Assembly (NCBI GenBank): GCA_019695335.1
Contig: JAIBAF010000009.1
Span: forward strand, 17,332-81,331
Direction of reading: 5' to 3'
Origin: a bacterium
Lineage (GTDB): Bacteria > CLD3 > SB21
Length of the DNA: 64,000 nt
Below the pieces are notes generated by a model, which had not been told where the DNA came from, did not search any database, and was given only the letters and a program-made list of their open reading frames with translations. Numbering within the stretch: the first letter of the stretch is position 1; each line of letters opens with the position of its first letter. This document shows positions 45,302 to 54,282 of the stretch, in pieces. The position numbers were made by a program, and so were the translations under genes.

Positions 45302-46594
45302 ATGAGACACTTAAGGTTTTTGATAATCTTTCATACGATTTTATTTTTCTCGCAGTCATGCGAAGAACGCACGGAAAAGGCGTTTAATAAAAACCCTTCC
45401 ACGGACAATCTCACCCGCGAGGAGGCCAATCAGTATCTCGAAATTTTGAGCCGGCAATTGTCTTTCGGCGATCACAGTTTATCCAAGTCAAAAAACGGGC
45501 TTTTGAAAACATCCACGCTGCATCGTTTTTTGAAAGAGGATAAAATGAATATTGCCGAAGTCATGGACGGCGCCGAAGGACGCATCAAAGTCGATGGAAA
45601 AATTTGCCGTGTCAATGTCGAGATATTCAATGCCGGCGCGGTGGAAGCTTTTTCCAAGAATCTTGCGTTCGGTGAAGGCGATGAGACGTTGTATGGCGTC
45701 TATCCCGATCCGGCCAATTATTATGACGGAACGTCCAACGAAGTCACTTTTCCTGTACACGTAGTGTCGAGCGATGAAGGTTCATTTGCTTCGTCCGATG
45801 AATTCTGGACGGCGCCATACGCCAAAGACATCGATGACATCGATGATGAATTTCAGGCGTATATCGCCAATTTGCGTGCGACTTTGACGTATCCGATTTT
45901 TGCCGTTACAATGGAGGAAGAAGATGATCCCGAAGAGAATCTCGCTCGGATTACTGTGGCGAAGAAAAGACGGGAATTAAATAAAGGGCTATCTTCGGCT
46001 TATCTCACTCTCCACTCCATTCGTTTATATGTGACCCGTGATGGGCTAACGGCTGAAGAATTTCAAAGCTGGTATGGCCGCCTTGACGGAGTCAGCCGAT
46101 ATAAACATAACGACAATAGCGGCGAAACAACCATCGATGCCCGCGGAGTGCCGGTAAAATTGGAAGACATTAATACGGACCATAAATGGTATGATCAAAC
46201 CACGCCGTTCTATTACATGTATTTGTCTACTGGCAACAATGATGGCGTCGTTCTTCCTTTCGAGGACGATATCAATGAAGGATCGATGGACCGCTCGGAA
46301 GACTGCTTTTATATTCAGGATTACGGATGCATCCATTCTGAAAACTGGGATGAAGCCTGGAATGCAGCAACCGGCTCCGTTAGTAAAAATGTCTCTTTGA
46401 GCTACACAATCGATAATCAACAGCAATCATGGGTCGATACCGATGACAAATATGGTGAAGGTGCACTGTTTAATGAGAACCAGTCGAACATGCATTCACG
46501 TACAGGCGGTGGAACTGAGATAGCAGACACCAAATCCTATACCGATGGTGGTCTTGACGACATGCGCTGGAAAATAGGATATGCTCTTTATTAG
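45302..46594 (+). CDS. Putative lipoprotein, unknown family
   Basis: A 430-aa protein. The start at 45302 (MRHLRFLIIFHT) is preferred over an in-frame ATG 66 bp upstream because AAGGAG precedes it and it gives a proper lipoprotein signal with lipobox FFSQSC. The mature part is acidic, with repeated Asp/Glu stretches (DDIDDIDDEF, MEEEDDPEEN), and no domain I recognise. A late segment has Cys pairs (EDCFYIQDYGCIH). It is probably attached to a membrane. It is followed by two paralogous lipoproteins and appears to belong to a recently acquired or fast-evolving patch. Confidence 0.8.
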   Translation: MRHLRFLIIFHTILFFSQSCEERTEKAFNKNPSTDNLTREEANQYLEILSRQLSFGDHSLSKSKNGLLKTSTLHRFLKEDKMNIAEVMDGAEGRIKVDGKICRVNVEIFNAGAVEAFSKNLAFGEGDETLYGVYPDPANYYDGTSNEVTFPVHVVSSDEGSFASSDEFWTAPYAKDIDDIDDEFQAYIANLRATLTYPIFAVTMEEEDDPEENLARITVAKKRRELNKGLSSAYLTLHSIRLYVTRDGLTAEEFQSWYGRLDGVSRYKHNDNSGETTIDARGVPVKLEDINTDHKWYDQTTPFYYMYLSTGNNDGVVLPFEDDINEGSMDRSEDCFYIQDYGCIHSENWDEAWNAATGSVSKNVSLSYTIDNQQQSWVDTDDKYGEGALFNENQSNMHSRTGGGTEIADTKSYTDGGLDDMRWKIGYALY

Positions 46595-46663
46595 TAAATA
46601 AAGTTAATCAATTAATAATTTTTCATAAGAACTCCGCCGAGTTTTTTAAATGGAATTATAATT

Positions 46664-47614
46664 ATGAAAGCTTTTAGCATTTCGTTAATGTTTATTTATG
46701 TTGCTTCCTGTACTTCGTGCTTCAAAGAATACAAAGATTCATTACTGGAGAAAGAATACGATGTGGTAATGGGAATCTTAGCGCCCGATTCGGCAACTGA
46801 CTTTAAACGTACTTACAAAACGGAAGTGTTTGTTGGAAAAATGATTCCCGTAAATCATGGTGATATTTTCCATATTACCGGAGCAGAAGACCCGGTATTG
46901 CATGAACTTTTGCTGGCAACCAGACAGTTGTATTTTTGTAAGTATGAATTTGACGATGAGGCCGAAGTATCTATTGATGGAGAAGATCAACATGTAACAT
47001 TGACATCAGTAGGAAACGGTATTTATAGAGATGTTAATGATGAGCTGAAAATCAAATCTTTAAAAAAATATAATTTAAAAGTCAGAAATGGTAACGGAAA
47101 AGAAGCTTTTGCTGAAACAACAGTTTTAAGAGACATTAAGTTCATAAGTCCTATCGAAGAAGTAATTTATAAAATTCCTAATTTAGATACCGCATTTGTA
47201 GAAGTGGAGAACTCAGATAATCAATTTTACTTTACCTTAATAGATCAACGAAGTAACATAATTGGAACAATCCTCAGTCATTACTCTTTTCAAAAGTTTT
47301 TCACTTTGGGGCTTTTTTTTACAAAAAGCTTTACGGATAACACTCCGATTGATTCCGTTCAGATTAGACTAGAAATGCGAGCCGTCAACAAGGATTACGG
47401 AGCATTTAATGCACCGTATGGCGACTACGGTGTGACACAAGAATTTTTTCAATTCGAGAAAACTTTGTATGACGGGGACGTAGCGAGAAAATCAAACGTA
47501 AAAGGCGACGGCATTGTGGGAGTTTTCGGTTCTTATAATGCTACGATAAAGGAGTTTATCGCAGTAGCTTTATGGGATAGCGTAAAAAAGAATCAAATGA
47601 AGGCTAAGCAATAG
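46664..47614 (+). CDS. DUF4249-like lipoprotein, paralog 1 (intact)
   Basis: A 316-aa protein with a lipoprotein-type leader (MKAFSISLMFIYVASCTSC). The layout, with an N-terminal immunoglobulin-like beta region, an ILAPDSATDFKRTY segment and a C-terminal SNVKGDGIVGVFGSYNA motif, resembles the DUF4249 family of Bacteroidetes outer-membrane lipoproteins often found beside TonB receptors. No TonB receptor is nearby. The family call is by resemblance and not certain. It is the complete member of a tandem pair, and the region is A+T-richer than its surroundings. Confidence 0.7.
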   Translation: MKAFSISLMFIYVASCTSCFKEYKDSLLEKEYDVVMGILAPDSATDFKRTYKTEVFVGKMIPVNHGDIFHITGAEDPVLHELLLATRQLYFCKYEFDDEAEVSIDGEDQHVTLTSVGNGIYRDVNDELKIKSLKKYNLKVRNGNGKEAFAETTVLRDIKFISPIEEVIYKIPNLDTAFVEVENSDNQFYFTLIDQRSNIIGTILSHYSFQKFFTLGLFFTKSFTDNTPIDSVQIRLEMRAVNKDYGAFNAPYGDYGVTQEFFQFEKTLYDGDVARKSNVKGDGIVGVFGSYNATIKEFIAVALWDSVKKNQMKAKQ

Positions 47615-47615
47615 A

Positions 47616-48413
47616 ATGAGAATAACTCTTATTGCATTAGTAATTGGTTGCACATCCTGCTTCAAAGAATATAAAACGGATTCATTGTTGGAGAAAGAAT
47701 ACGATGTCGTGATGGGAATCTTAGCGCCGGATTCAGCCACCGACTTTAAACGTACTTATAAAACAGAAGTATTTGTTGGAAAAATGATTCCAGTGAATCA
47801 TGGCAATATTTTCCACATAACAGGTGTAGAAGATCCGGTACTATATGAGCTTTTGTTGGCAACCAGACAGTTGTATTTTTGTAAGTATGAATTTGACGAT
47901 GACGCTGAAGTATTTATTGACGGGGAAGATCAACATGTAAAATTGACGTCGGTAGGAAACGGTATCTATAGAGATGTTAATGGTGAGTTGAAAGTTTTGT
48001 CATCAAGAAGTTATAAGTTGGCTGTTAAAACAAAAGAAAATAAAAAAGCAAATGCTGAAACGAAAATATTGAAAGATATAAAATTTATAAGACCGTCTCA
48101 AAGTATCCTTTATGAAGTTCCACAAAGGGCTTTAGGCGATACTATTCTTGTTGACGTGACTAATAATAATGATCAGTCATACTTCGTATTAAGAGATCAG
48201 GTTAGCAATTTTGAAATAATAAACAGTTCATATTCATTCGATTCTTTTCGCACTCCATGGATCTATTTCGGACGTCGTTGGGATGATCCGACCCATATCG
48301 ATACTGTATACATTAGACTAGAAATGCGAGCCGTCAACAAAGATTACGGAGCATTTCATGCACCGTATGGCGACTACGGCGTGACACTTGATTTCTTTCA
48401 GACGGAAACGTAG
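47616..48413 (+). CDS. DUF4249-like lipoprotein, paralog 2 (C-terminally truncated)
   Basis: A 265-aa paralog starting one base after the previous stop. Its first 115 residues are nearly identical to paralog 1 (from CTSCFKEYK on), residues about 115-225 are diverged, and the following block (IRLEMRAVNKDYGAF) is again almost identical. Relative to paralog 1, 19 bp are missing after TTTCA at about 48400, which shifts the frame to an immediate TAG. The remainder of the paralog 1 3' end survives as untranslated DNA at 48408-48532. It may be a pseudogene or a shortened functional form. Confidence 0.7.
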   Translation: MRITLIALVIGCTSCFKEYKTDSLLEKEYDVVMGILAPDSATDFKRTYKTEVFVGKMIPVNHGNIFHITGVEDPVLYELLLATRQLYFCKYEFDDDAEVFIDGEDQHVKLTSVGNGIYRDVNGELKVLSSRSYKLAVKTKENKKANAETKILKDIKFIRPSQSILYEVPQRALGDTILVDVTNNNDQSYFVLRDQVSNFEIINSSYSFDSFRTPWIYFGRRWDDPTHIDTVYIRLEMRAVNKDYGAFHAPYGDYGVTLDFFQTET

Positions 48414-48532
48414 CGAGAAAATCAAACGTAAAAGGCGACGGCATTGTGGGAGTTTTCGGTTCTTATAATGCTACGATAAAGGAGTTTATCGCAGTAGCTT
48501 TATGGGATAGCGTAAAAAAGAATCAAATGAAG
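48408..48532 (+). pseudogene. Remnant 3' coding end of paralog 2
   Basis: These 125 bp are identical to 47478-47602 in paralog 1, which encode its last 42 residues or so. Here they follow the premature stop. Perfect identity here, against many silent differences in the 5' half, suggests recent gene conversion or duplication of this end. Confidence 0.75.
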
Positions 48533-48572
48533 ATTAGGACAAGATAAACTAATCAAAATAATCTGAGGTTTT

Positions 48573-49085
48573 ATGAAAGAACTATGCTTTTTGTTTCTGT
48601 TTATTGGAATTACTTCATTATCCGCTCAACATTCAAAAGATTTTTCATCCGTTCATCTTGCAGCCGGAATTGATAAATCTTTAAGAGACGGGGATGAAAA
48701 TTACTATCTTGGACTTACATTCCCATTATTTACAAAAATTCATATTGGATTAAGTGCGGGAGTGCGCCCACCGGATCCATTTACCGTTAATCTGGGAGTG
48801 ATGCTGGAATACGACGTTTGGCTCGCCGCCAATCAACGGATCAAGCTGAATTCAAATTTTGCAGCGTTTGCGAGGGATGACAGTTATCTTTTCGATGAGT
48901 ATTATCTCAAGCACTCATTCGGTCTTGGATATCAACGAAGATTGTGGAAGCATCTCGCGGCAGGTGCAGATTACAATTTTATCGGAATGTATTACGGAAC
49001 ACGGCGCGACAATTTTTTAAAACGCAAAGCGCCGTCGCTTATGGAAGCCGGAGAATTCAAAGCGCTGATTGCTATAATATTTTAA
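48573..49085 (+). CDS. Exported beta-barrel-like protein, unknown
   Basis: A 170-aa protein with signal peptide (LCFLFLFIGITSLSAQ) and alternating hydrophobic/polar strands ending in the aromatic-rich FKALIAIIF, the usual final strand of an outer-membrane barrel. Repeated GLG-, GLS- and GVM-type turns fit an eight-strand OmpA/OmpW-size barrel, but no family is recognised. It follows the lipoprotein pair with a 40-bp gap after the remnant and could be their partner. Confidence 0.65.
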   Translation: MKELCFLFLFIGITSLSAQHSKDFSSVHLAAGIDKSLRDGDENYYLGLTFPLFTKIHIGLSAGVRPPDPFTVNLGVMLEYDVWLAANQRIKLNSNFAAFARDDSYLFDEYYLKHSFGLGYQRRLWKHLAAGADYNFIGMYYGTRRDNFLKRKAPSLMEAGEFKALIAIIF

Positions 49086-49099
49086 CTCACGCGTAATGT

Positions 49100-50353
49100 T
49101 TAATTAATCACGCCGATTTTCCGGCCTTCGGTTTTTAAAACATCCAAAGCTCTGTCCATATCGGCGTTGGTGTGTTTCGCGCTGATCGTACAGCGAAGTC
49201 TCTCTTCGCCGCGTGCCACGGCCGGATAAACCATCGGTAACATCAGAATGCCATTTTCACGCAATTTCTGTGATAAGTACATTGTTTTTTCGCTATCACC
49301 GATGATGATCGGAACAATCGGCGTTGCGCTGTCGCCGTAATTGAACCCAAGTTCTTTTAAGACGGTTTTGAAATATTTTTCATTGCTGCGCAAACGTTGT
49401 AAATGGTCAGGCTCCGAGCGGATGATGTCAATAATCGTCGATACGCTGACGACATTGGAAACCGGCGGCGCAGCAGAAAACATAAAACTGCGTGCTTTGT
49501 GTTTGATGTGTGAAATGACGTCTTTCTGGCCGGTTACAAACCCGCCGACACACCCTAAAGCTTTGCTGAAAGTTCCCATCAGCAGATCGATGTGATCTTC
49601 CATACCAAAATGTTCGGCCGTACCTTTTCCTGTTTTTCCCAAAACGCCGGTACCATGTGCATCATCTACTGCAATACAGGCATCATATTTTTCGGCAATT
49701 TCTACAAACTCCGGCAATCGGCAAATATCGCCATCCATACTGTACACGCCTTCAACGATGATCATCACGTTGCGGCCTTTGTTAACACTGGATTGTACAA
49801 TCGATTCCAGGCTCACTGGATCATTATGGCGGAAATATCGTATTTGTCCGTCCAGTAATTTGGATGATCCGCGCGTCAGAGGTGTGCCGACAGCCAAGGA
49901 ACATCCATCCAGAATACACGCATGACTCAGTTTATCGATGGCCAATACAATATTTTCTTCGACGCTGTCGTCCGCCTTGACTAATAAAGCCGACACGGTT
50001 CCAAGTAGCGTCTGATAACCGGTCGTAAAAACAATGCAAGATTCTTTACCCTTCCAGTCGGCAATTTTTTCTTCAAGCCGAACGTGTTCCACTGTCGTTC
50101 CCACCACGTAGCGGGAACCGCAAAGACCGGAACCATAGATATTCAAAGCGTTTTTCGCCGCTTCAATAACGCGCGGATCATGCGTCAGGCCCAGGTAATC
50201 GTTGGACGAAAAATTGATTAATTCATTGCCTTTGACTTTAATATGAATTCCCGTTTCTTCAAGTTCAGTAAAATAGCTGTACAATCCTTTGGCTTTGATA
50301 TCTTCTACAAAATTAGAAAATGGCTTACACTTCTCTACCAGCCAGGTGCTCAT
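49100..50353 (-). CDS. PLP-dependent alpha-oxoamine synthase (AONS/KBL/SPT-like)
   Basis: A 417-aa class II aminotransferase-fold enzyme of the alpha-oxoamine synthase family, which condenses an amino acid with an acyl-CoA. PLP contacts are visible: LSHACILDG (stacking His), VDDAHGTGVLG (Asp) and the Schiff-base Lys in GTFSKALGCVGG. Specificity among BioF, KBL and serine palmitoyltransferase cannot be fixed; FSSNDYLGLTHDPRV is common to all. No bio or tdh genes are near. The start at 50353 (MSTW) is chosen because GGAGA precedes it; an in-frame ATG lies four codons upstream at 50365. Confidence 0.9.
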   Translation of the reverse strand: MSTWLVEKCKPFSNFVEDIKAKGLYSYFTELEETGIHIKVKGNELINFSSNDYLGLTHDPRVIEAAKNALNIYGSGLCGSRYVVGTTVEHVRLEEKIADWKGKESCIVFTTGYQTLLGTVSALLVKADDSVEENIVLAIDKLSHACILDGCSLAVGTPLTRGSSKLLDGQIRYFRHNDPVSLESIVQSSVNKGRNVMIIVEGVYSMDGDICRLPEFVEIAEKYDACIAVDDAHGTGVLGKTGKGTAEHFGMEDHIDLLMGTFSKALGCVGGFVTGQKDVISHIKHKARSFMFSAAPPVSNVVSVSTIIDIIRSEPDHLQRLRSNEKYFKTVLKELGFNYGDSATPIVPIIIGDSEKTMYLSQKLRENGILMLPMVYPAVARGEERLRCTISAKHTNADMDRALDVLKTEGRKIGVIN

Positions 50354-50527
50354 GGCATTCTCCATTCATAAATTCAATTCAAAAATAAATCCAACAATCC
50401 GGGTTAGGTCAAAACCGGATAGGATCATAACCGCGAAAGATAAACGAAAATAGATGAAAAGTAAAGTAAATTATTAGTTTATTTGACTCAAATGTGGCCA
50501 AAATGTTGCGCAAATCCAAAATAAATC

Positions 50528-50556
50528 TTGACTGAATATTCATAATTCATTATACT
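50528..50556 (+). promoter_or_regulatory. tRNA-Phe promoter
   Basis: TTGACT (50528-50533), 17 bp, TATACT (50551-50556), 19 bp before the tRNA 5' end. Confidence 0.7.
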
Positions 50557-50575
50557 TGCGATCACAAAAAATATT

Positions 50576-50648
<73 letters not shown>

Positions 50649-50655
50649 CCCCCGT

Positions 50656-50688
50656 AAAACCTCGATTCTGTCGAGGTTTTTCTTTTTC
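50656..50688 (+). terminator. Intrinsic terminator after tRNA-Phe
   Basis: A 10-bp stem (AAAACCTCGA with its complement at 50671-50680), TTCTG loop, T-rich tail. Confidence 0.87.
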
Positions 50689-50848
50689 AACTTGTCGACA
50701 AAGAGCTTTCTTTTACTAGTCTCGCAATTTCTCCACTTCGCTTTAATTCAATATTTATCATTGGTTTAAAAAGACCAGAAATTTTTTATGGAAAAACAGA
50801 CATTTTTGAGTCTTATATGAAAAGACACAAGCCATCTATTAGGGACAC

Positions 50849-51085
50849 ATGATTAACCTCAAAATTGCCGAATACGAACTATCACCTGAAGCGATTACAA
50901 AACTAAAGAATCTGATTGGCGCCAAAATAGGGTGCGATATTATTTCTGATAAATTACTGGAACAATTTATTATCCGGAATTATCATTTTCGCATTAAACA
51001 ATTGAAATATCAGGATTCTTTAATACATCGTATCGAAGTATTTGATGCTCATTGGAACGGCCCGATCATGGACGTAGAAGCATAA
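50849..51085 (+). CDS. Small protein of unknown function
   Basis: A 78-aa protein, MINLKIAEYELSPEAITKLKN at the start. No signal peptide, membrane helix or known motif. Likely alpha/beta and soluble. The next small gene begins 33 bp downstream; both lie between tRNA-Phe and a terminator. Coding status rests on frame length and arrangement only. Confidence 0.5.
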   Translation: MINLKIAEYELSPEAITKLKNLIGAKIGCDIISDKLLEQFIIRNYHFRIKQLKYQDSLIHRIEVFDAHWNGPIMDVEA

Positions 51086-51118
51086 TTTTTTGGGACATAC
51101 TTACCGCACGAGGATTTT

Positions 51119-51478
51119 ATGACTGTATTACAACATAATGAACAGTTACCGTTTGAGGAAGCATTAGAGTCTACTTGGCATGTCCGTTTCCTGCGGTTAC
51201 TGGTGGATGAAACATGGACGAGACGCGTGTCGACTGTAGGTTTAGGACAAAGTGCTAATATTTACTCAGCGATTTGTTACGAATTTCCCGAGCTGACGGA
51301 ACGGACATTTATTATCCGATCTGTTTTCAATGATTTGTATACGCGAGGTCTCGTTAACAAAAAATTTGATCTTATTGCAGCGTGCAGCATTAGCAGTGAT
51401 TTTTTTAAAGAATTGTCACTTACGCCGCTCGGCAAAGACTTTATCAAATACATCGATCGGGAAAACGGAATGCATTAA
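51119..51478 (+). CDS. Small protein with possible winged-helix fold
   Basis: A 119-aa protein. The order of helices (FLRLLVDETW, ANIYSAICYEF, TFIIRSVFNDLYTRGLV) followed by a short beta-like segment and SLTPLGKDFIKYI resembles winged helix-turn-helix proteins, in which TPLG is a common wing-end motif. No DNA-binding role is proven. It is preceded by a good AGGAT-type ribosome site and followed by a terminator at 51538, so with the 78-aa gene it forms a compact unit. Confidence 0.6.
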   Translation: MTVLQHNEQLPFEEALESTWHVRFLRLLVDETWTRRVSTVGLGQSANIYSAICYEFPELTERTFIIRSVFNDLYTRGLVNKKFDLIAACSISSDFFKELSLTPLGKDFIKYIDRENGMH

Positions 51479-51537
51479 ATTTCTTTTTTAACGGTGCCAA
51501 GTGTTTTAAACGCGATCAAAAAAAATAGTTGTAAATC

Positions 51538-51574
51538 AATTCCCTGAATCGTATGATTTAGGGAATTTTTTTTG
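51538..51574 (+). terminator. Intrinsic terminator after the small-gene pair
   Basis: A 13-bp stem (51538-51550 with 51555-51567; one mismatch or wobble allowed), GTAT loop and eight T. The AI-2E-type gene begins about 15 bp after it. Confidence 0.85.
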
Positions 51575-51588
51575 TCAATCAGGTCGCT

Positions 51589-52806
51589 ATGCCAACTGAA
51601 AAAGAATCAAGATTTTTGTTAATTGCAATTGTCTTCGGGATTTTGTTTGGTGTTTGGTTTTTTTCTATTAAAGATGTTTTTCCTCCTTTTATCCTCTCTT
51701 TAGTTATAATCGCATTCTTACTGCCTTTCAGAGAGCATAAATCCATTCGAGTTCTTATTGCGTTGGTGCTGGCGGTTCTGCTGATATGGATGTTTTATTA
51801 TTTACAAGACATCGTAATGCCTTTTTTGATTTCGTTTGCATTGGCATATCTTTTCGATCCCATTGTCGATTGGTTTGAAAAGCGGCGCGTTACAAGAACG
51901 ATTTCCATCATCGCGATCGTGACGCTTATTCTCGGAGGATTATTTTTGGTAGGACTGTTGATCATTCCTCAATTTGCAGAAGAAGTACAAATTTTAACAA
52001 CGTCACTGCCTTCGTATGAGGAATTTAAATCGCGATTGCGGCTGAGTGAATGGACGCTTTTTTCAAGAATAGGGCTGGATGTTGACCGGGTAATGCAAGT
52101 GATCGAAACGGAAGCCTCGCAAAAGATCAATGAACTGATCAAATATTTTTCGGAAAGCGCGCTCGGAATCACATCCGGATTGAGTTCGCTGATAACGCAA
52201 TTGATCAATTTTATACTCATTCCGTTTTTGACGTTTTATTTTTTGAGGGACTTCGATAAAAATATCGCCGCATTGCGGAAAAAAGTTCCGGATCGGCACC
52301 AGGAACGAATGGACAAAATTTACAATCGTGTTAATACGATTCTTAGTTTGTACATTCGCGGAAAAATTCTCGCTGCGATGGTGATTACTCTGATTACATG
52401 GTTGTCACTTAGCATTTTGCAGATTAATTTTGCGTTGCTTATCGGGCTCACAACAGGTTTTTTAAGCCTGATCCCTTATGTCGGGCCAATCATTACGTTT
52501 ATCATCGGCGGAGTATTAGGACTTTTAAATCCCGATCCGGAAACAGCCATTCTTAAAATTTTAATAGTCATCGGCATTATCCAAGTGCTGGATATGGTGA
52601 TGATTTCACCGAAAATGGTAGGTGAAAAATTGGGACTGCATCCTGTGCTGAGTATTTTTGCATTGTTTGTGTTTGCAAAAGTCCTGGGGATCATCGGACT
52701 TTTGATGGCTTTACCATTAACAGCTATTGTAAAAGTGTTTGTAATGGAATGGTACGATCAGAGTTTTTTTCGGCAAGAATTTTTCCGCGATGATATTGCT
52801 TCCTGA
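51589..52806 (+). CDS. AI-2E/PerM family membrane transporter
   Basis: A 405-aa multi-pass protein with about eight helices. The family pattern is seen in PFLISFALAYLFDPIVDWFEKR, a periplasmic helical region (LPSYEEFKSRL), then LIPFLTFYFLRDFD, GFLSLIPYVGPIITFIIGGVL and the HPVLSIFALFVFAKVLGIIGLLMALPLTAIVKV end. Members export autoinducer-2 or act as Na+/H+ antiporters; the substrate here is unknown. The stop abuts that of the convergent protease with no spacer. Confidence 0.93.
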   Translation: MPTEKESRFLLIAIVFGILFGVWFFSIKDVFPPFILSLVIIAFLLPFREHKSIRVLIALVLAVLLIWMFYYLQDIVMPFLISFALAYLFDPIVDWFEKRRVTRTISIIAIVTLILGGLFLVGLLIIPQFAEEVQILTTSLPSYEEFKSRLRLSEWTLFSRIGLDVDRVMQVIETEASQKINELIKYFSESALGITSGLSSLITQLINFILIPFLTFYFLRDFDKNIAALRKKVPDRHQERMDKIYNRVNTILSLYIRGKILAAMVITLITWLSLSILQINFALLIGLTTGFLSLIPYVGPIITFIIGGVLGLLNPDPETAILKILIVIGIIQVLDMVMISPKMVGEKLGLHPVLSIFALFVFAKVLGIIGLLMALPLTAIVKVFVMEWYDQSFFRQEFFRDDIAS

Positions 52807-54267
52807 TTATTTTTTTACTTCAACAGCGGTTATGATTTTTGATCCGTTTTTAGTGGCTGCCAGATGAATCACGACGGCATCGCCGTTTTTTAATTTTCCA
52901 ACTTCGTTTTGATAGTCTTTGAGAGAATGCACTGTTTTATCATTGATCCGTGTGATGATAAAACCTTCATAAATTTGCTGTTCTTCAGCCTTGGATGACG
53001 TGCGCACAACGCGTACACTAGGTTCGCTGCCTGTATCATCCATCATTTCTTCAACTTCAAAACCCATACCATTACCGATCTCACCGTTTTTTTGCTTTTC
53101 TGAATCCGGGATCGAATTAATAACCGGAACAGTTGTTTTACCATCTTTGGATTTTAAAATAACAACTTTGGTTGCTTTGGCGCCATTATGATAAACCAAT
53201 AATGTTACTTTGTCGCCCGGCTTTTTTTGTGCGATATAGGCCTGCAAATCGCTGCGTTGTTCCAAAGCGCGTCCATCGATTTCCAAAATTACATCACCTT
53301 CCTGTATTCCGGCGTCATGAGCGGCACCGTTTTCTGTAAGTGATTCGACGAGGACGCCCTGAGCCCGATCGAGCCCGACCGCTTTCGCGTATGTCGCATC
53401 GACGTCTTTGATGCCCACGCCAATATAGCCGCGCAAGACCTGACCATATTGAATCAGGCTTTCAACGACGCTTCGGGCTATATTGATCGGCACGGCAAAG
53501 CCATATCCCTGGTAAAGGCCTGTGGTGGTAGCGATGGCCGTATTAATGCCGATCAGTTCGCCGTTGGTATTGACTAAGGCGCCGCCACTGTTACCGGGAT
53601 TGATGACCGCATCAGTTTGAATGAAATTTTCAACGCCATATTGATCGCCGATGATGTCAATTTGCCGGCCTTTGGCGCTGATAATACCCGCGGTTACCGT
53701 TGAATTAAGACTTAGCGGCGATCCGATCGCCAGAACCCATTCACCCACCTCCACGAGATCGGAGTTGCCAAATTTGGCAACCGGCAATTTATCTGATTTA
53801 ACTTTGATGACGGCAATATCGGTTAACGGATCCGATCCGACTAATTCAGCATCCAGAATTCGGCGGTCGGAAAGTTTCACCTGAATTCGTTCGGCGTCTC
53901 TAACCACATGATCATTGGTAATGATATATCCGTCAGTGCGAACGATAACGCCGGAGCCTATACCGGTTTCAGGAATGTTTTTATGAAATTTTTTGAAAAT
54001 CTCATCAAAACCGCCGCCAACCGTTGCTTTCTTTTCACTGGTAATAGTAACAACAGTAGGAGTAATTTCTTTGGCTATTTTTGCAAATATTTTTCCTGAA
54101 TTTTCACCGACTGAAAATTGTTCAGACGACATCGCATTTCTGGCGGATTCAGAGTCTAAAGCATAAGAATGGTTGGCCCAATTGGTTTGGGTATTGATGA
54201 CTAATCCGATGGCAATGCCTGCCATCAGAAAAAAAGTTAGCATCAAAAGAACGGATTTTTGTTTCAT
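52807..54267 (-). CDS. Periplasmic serine protease, DegP/DegQ family
   Basis: A 486-aa HtrA protein with an N-terminal membrane/signal segment (VLLMLTFFLMAGIAIGLVI), trypsin-like domain with His in ITNDHVV, Asp in LTDIAVIKV and Ser in INPGNSGGAL, and two PDZ domains (about 275-365 and 395-480). It degrades or refolds misfolded envelope proteins. This is the exported counterpart of the leaderless HtrA at 28030. It lies downstream of the BFN gene on the same strand with a 15-bp gap, so they are co-transcribed. Confidence 0.95.
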   Translation of the reverse strand: MKQKSVLLMLTFFLMAGIAIGLVINTQTNWANHSYALDSESARNAMSSEQFSVGENSGKIFAKIAKEITPTVVTITSEKKATVGGGFDEIFKKFHKNIPETGIGSGVIVRTDGYIITNDHVVRDAERIQVKLSDRRILDAELVGSDPLTDIAVIKVKSDKLPVAKFGNSDLVEVGEWVLAIGSPLSLNSTVTAGIISAKGRQIDIIGDQYGVENFIQTDAVINPGNSGGALVNTNGELIGINTAIATTTGLYQGYGFAVPINIARSVVESLIQYGQVLRGYIGVGIKDVDATYAKAVGLDRAQGVLVESLTENGAAHDAGIQEGDVILEIDGRALEQRSDLQAYIAQKKPGDKVTLLVYHNGAKATKVVILKSKDGKTTVPVINSIPDSEKQKNGEIGNGMGFEVEEMMDDTGSEPSVRVVRTSSKAEEQQIYEGFIITRINDKTVHSLKDYQNEVGKLKNGDAVVIHLAATKNGSKIITAVEVKK

Positions 54268-54282
54268 ACTATGCCTTTTATG

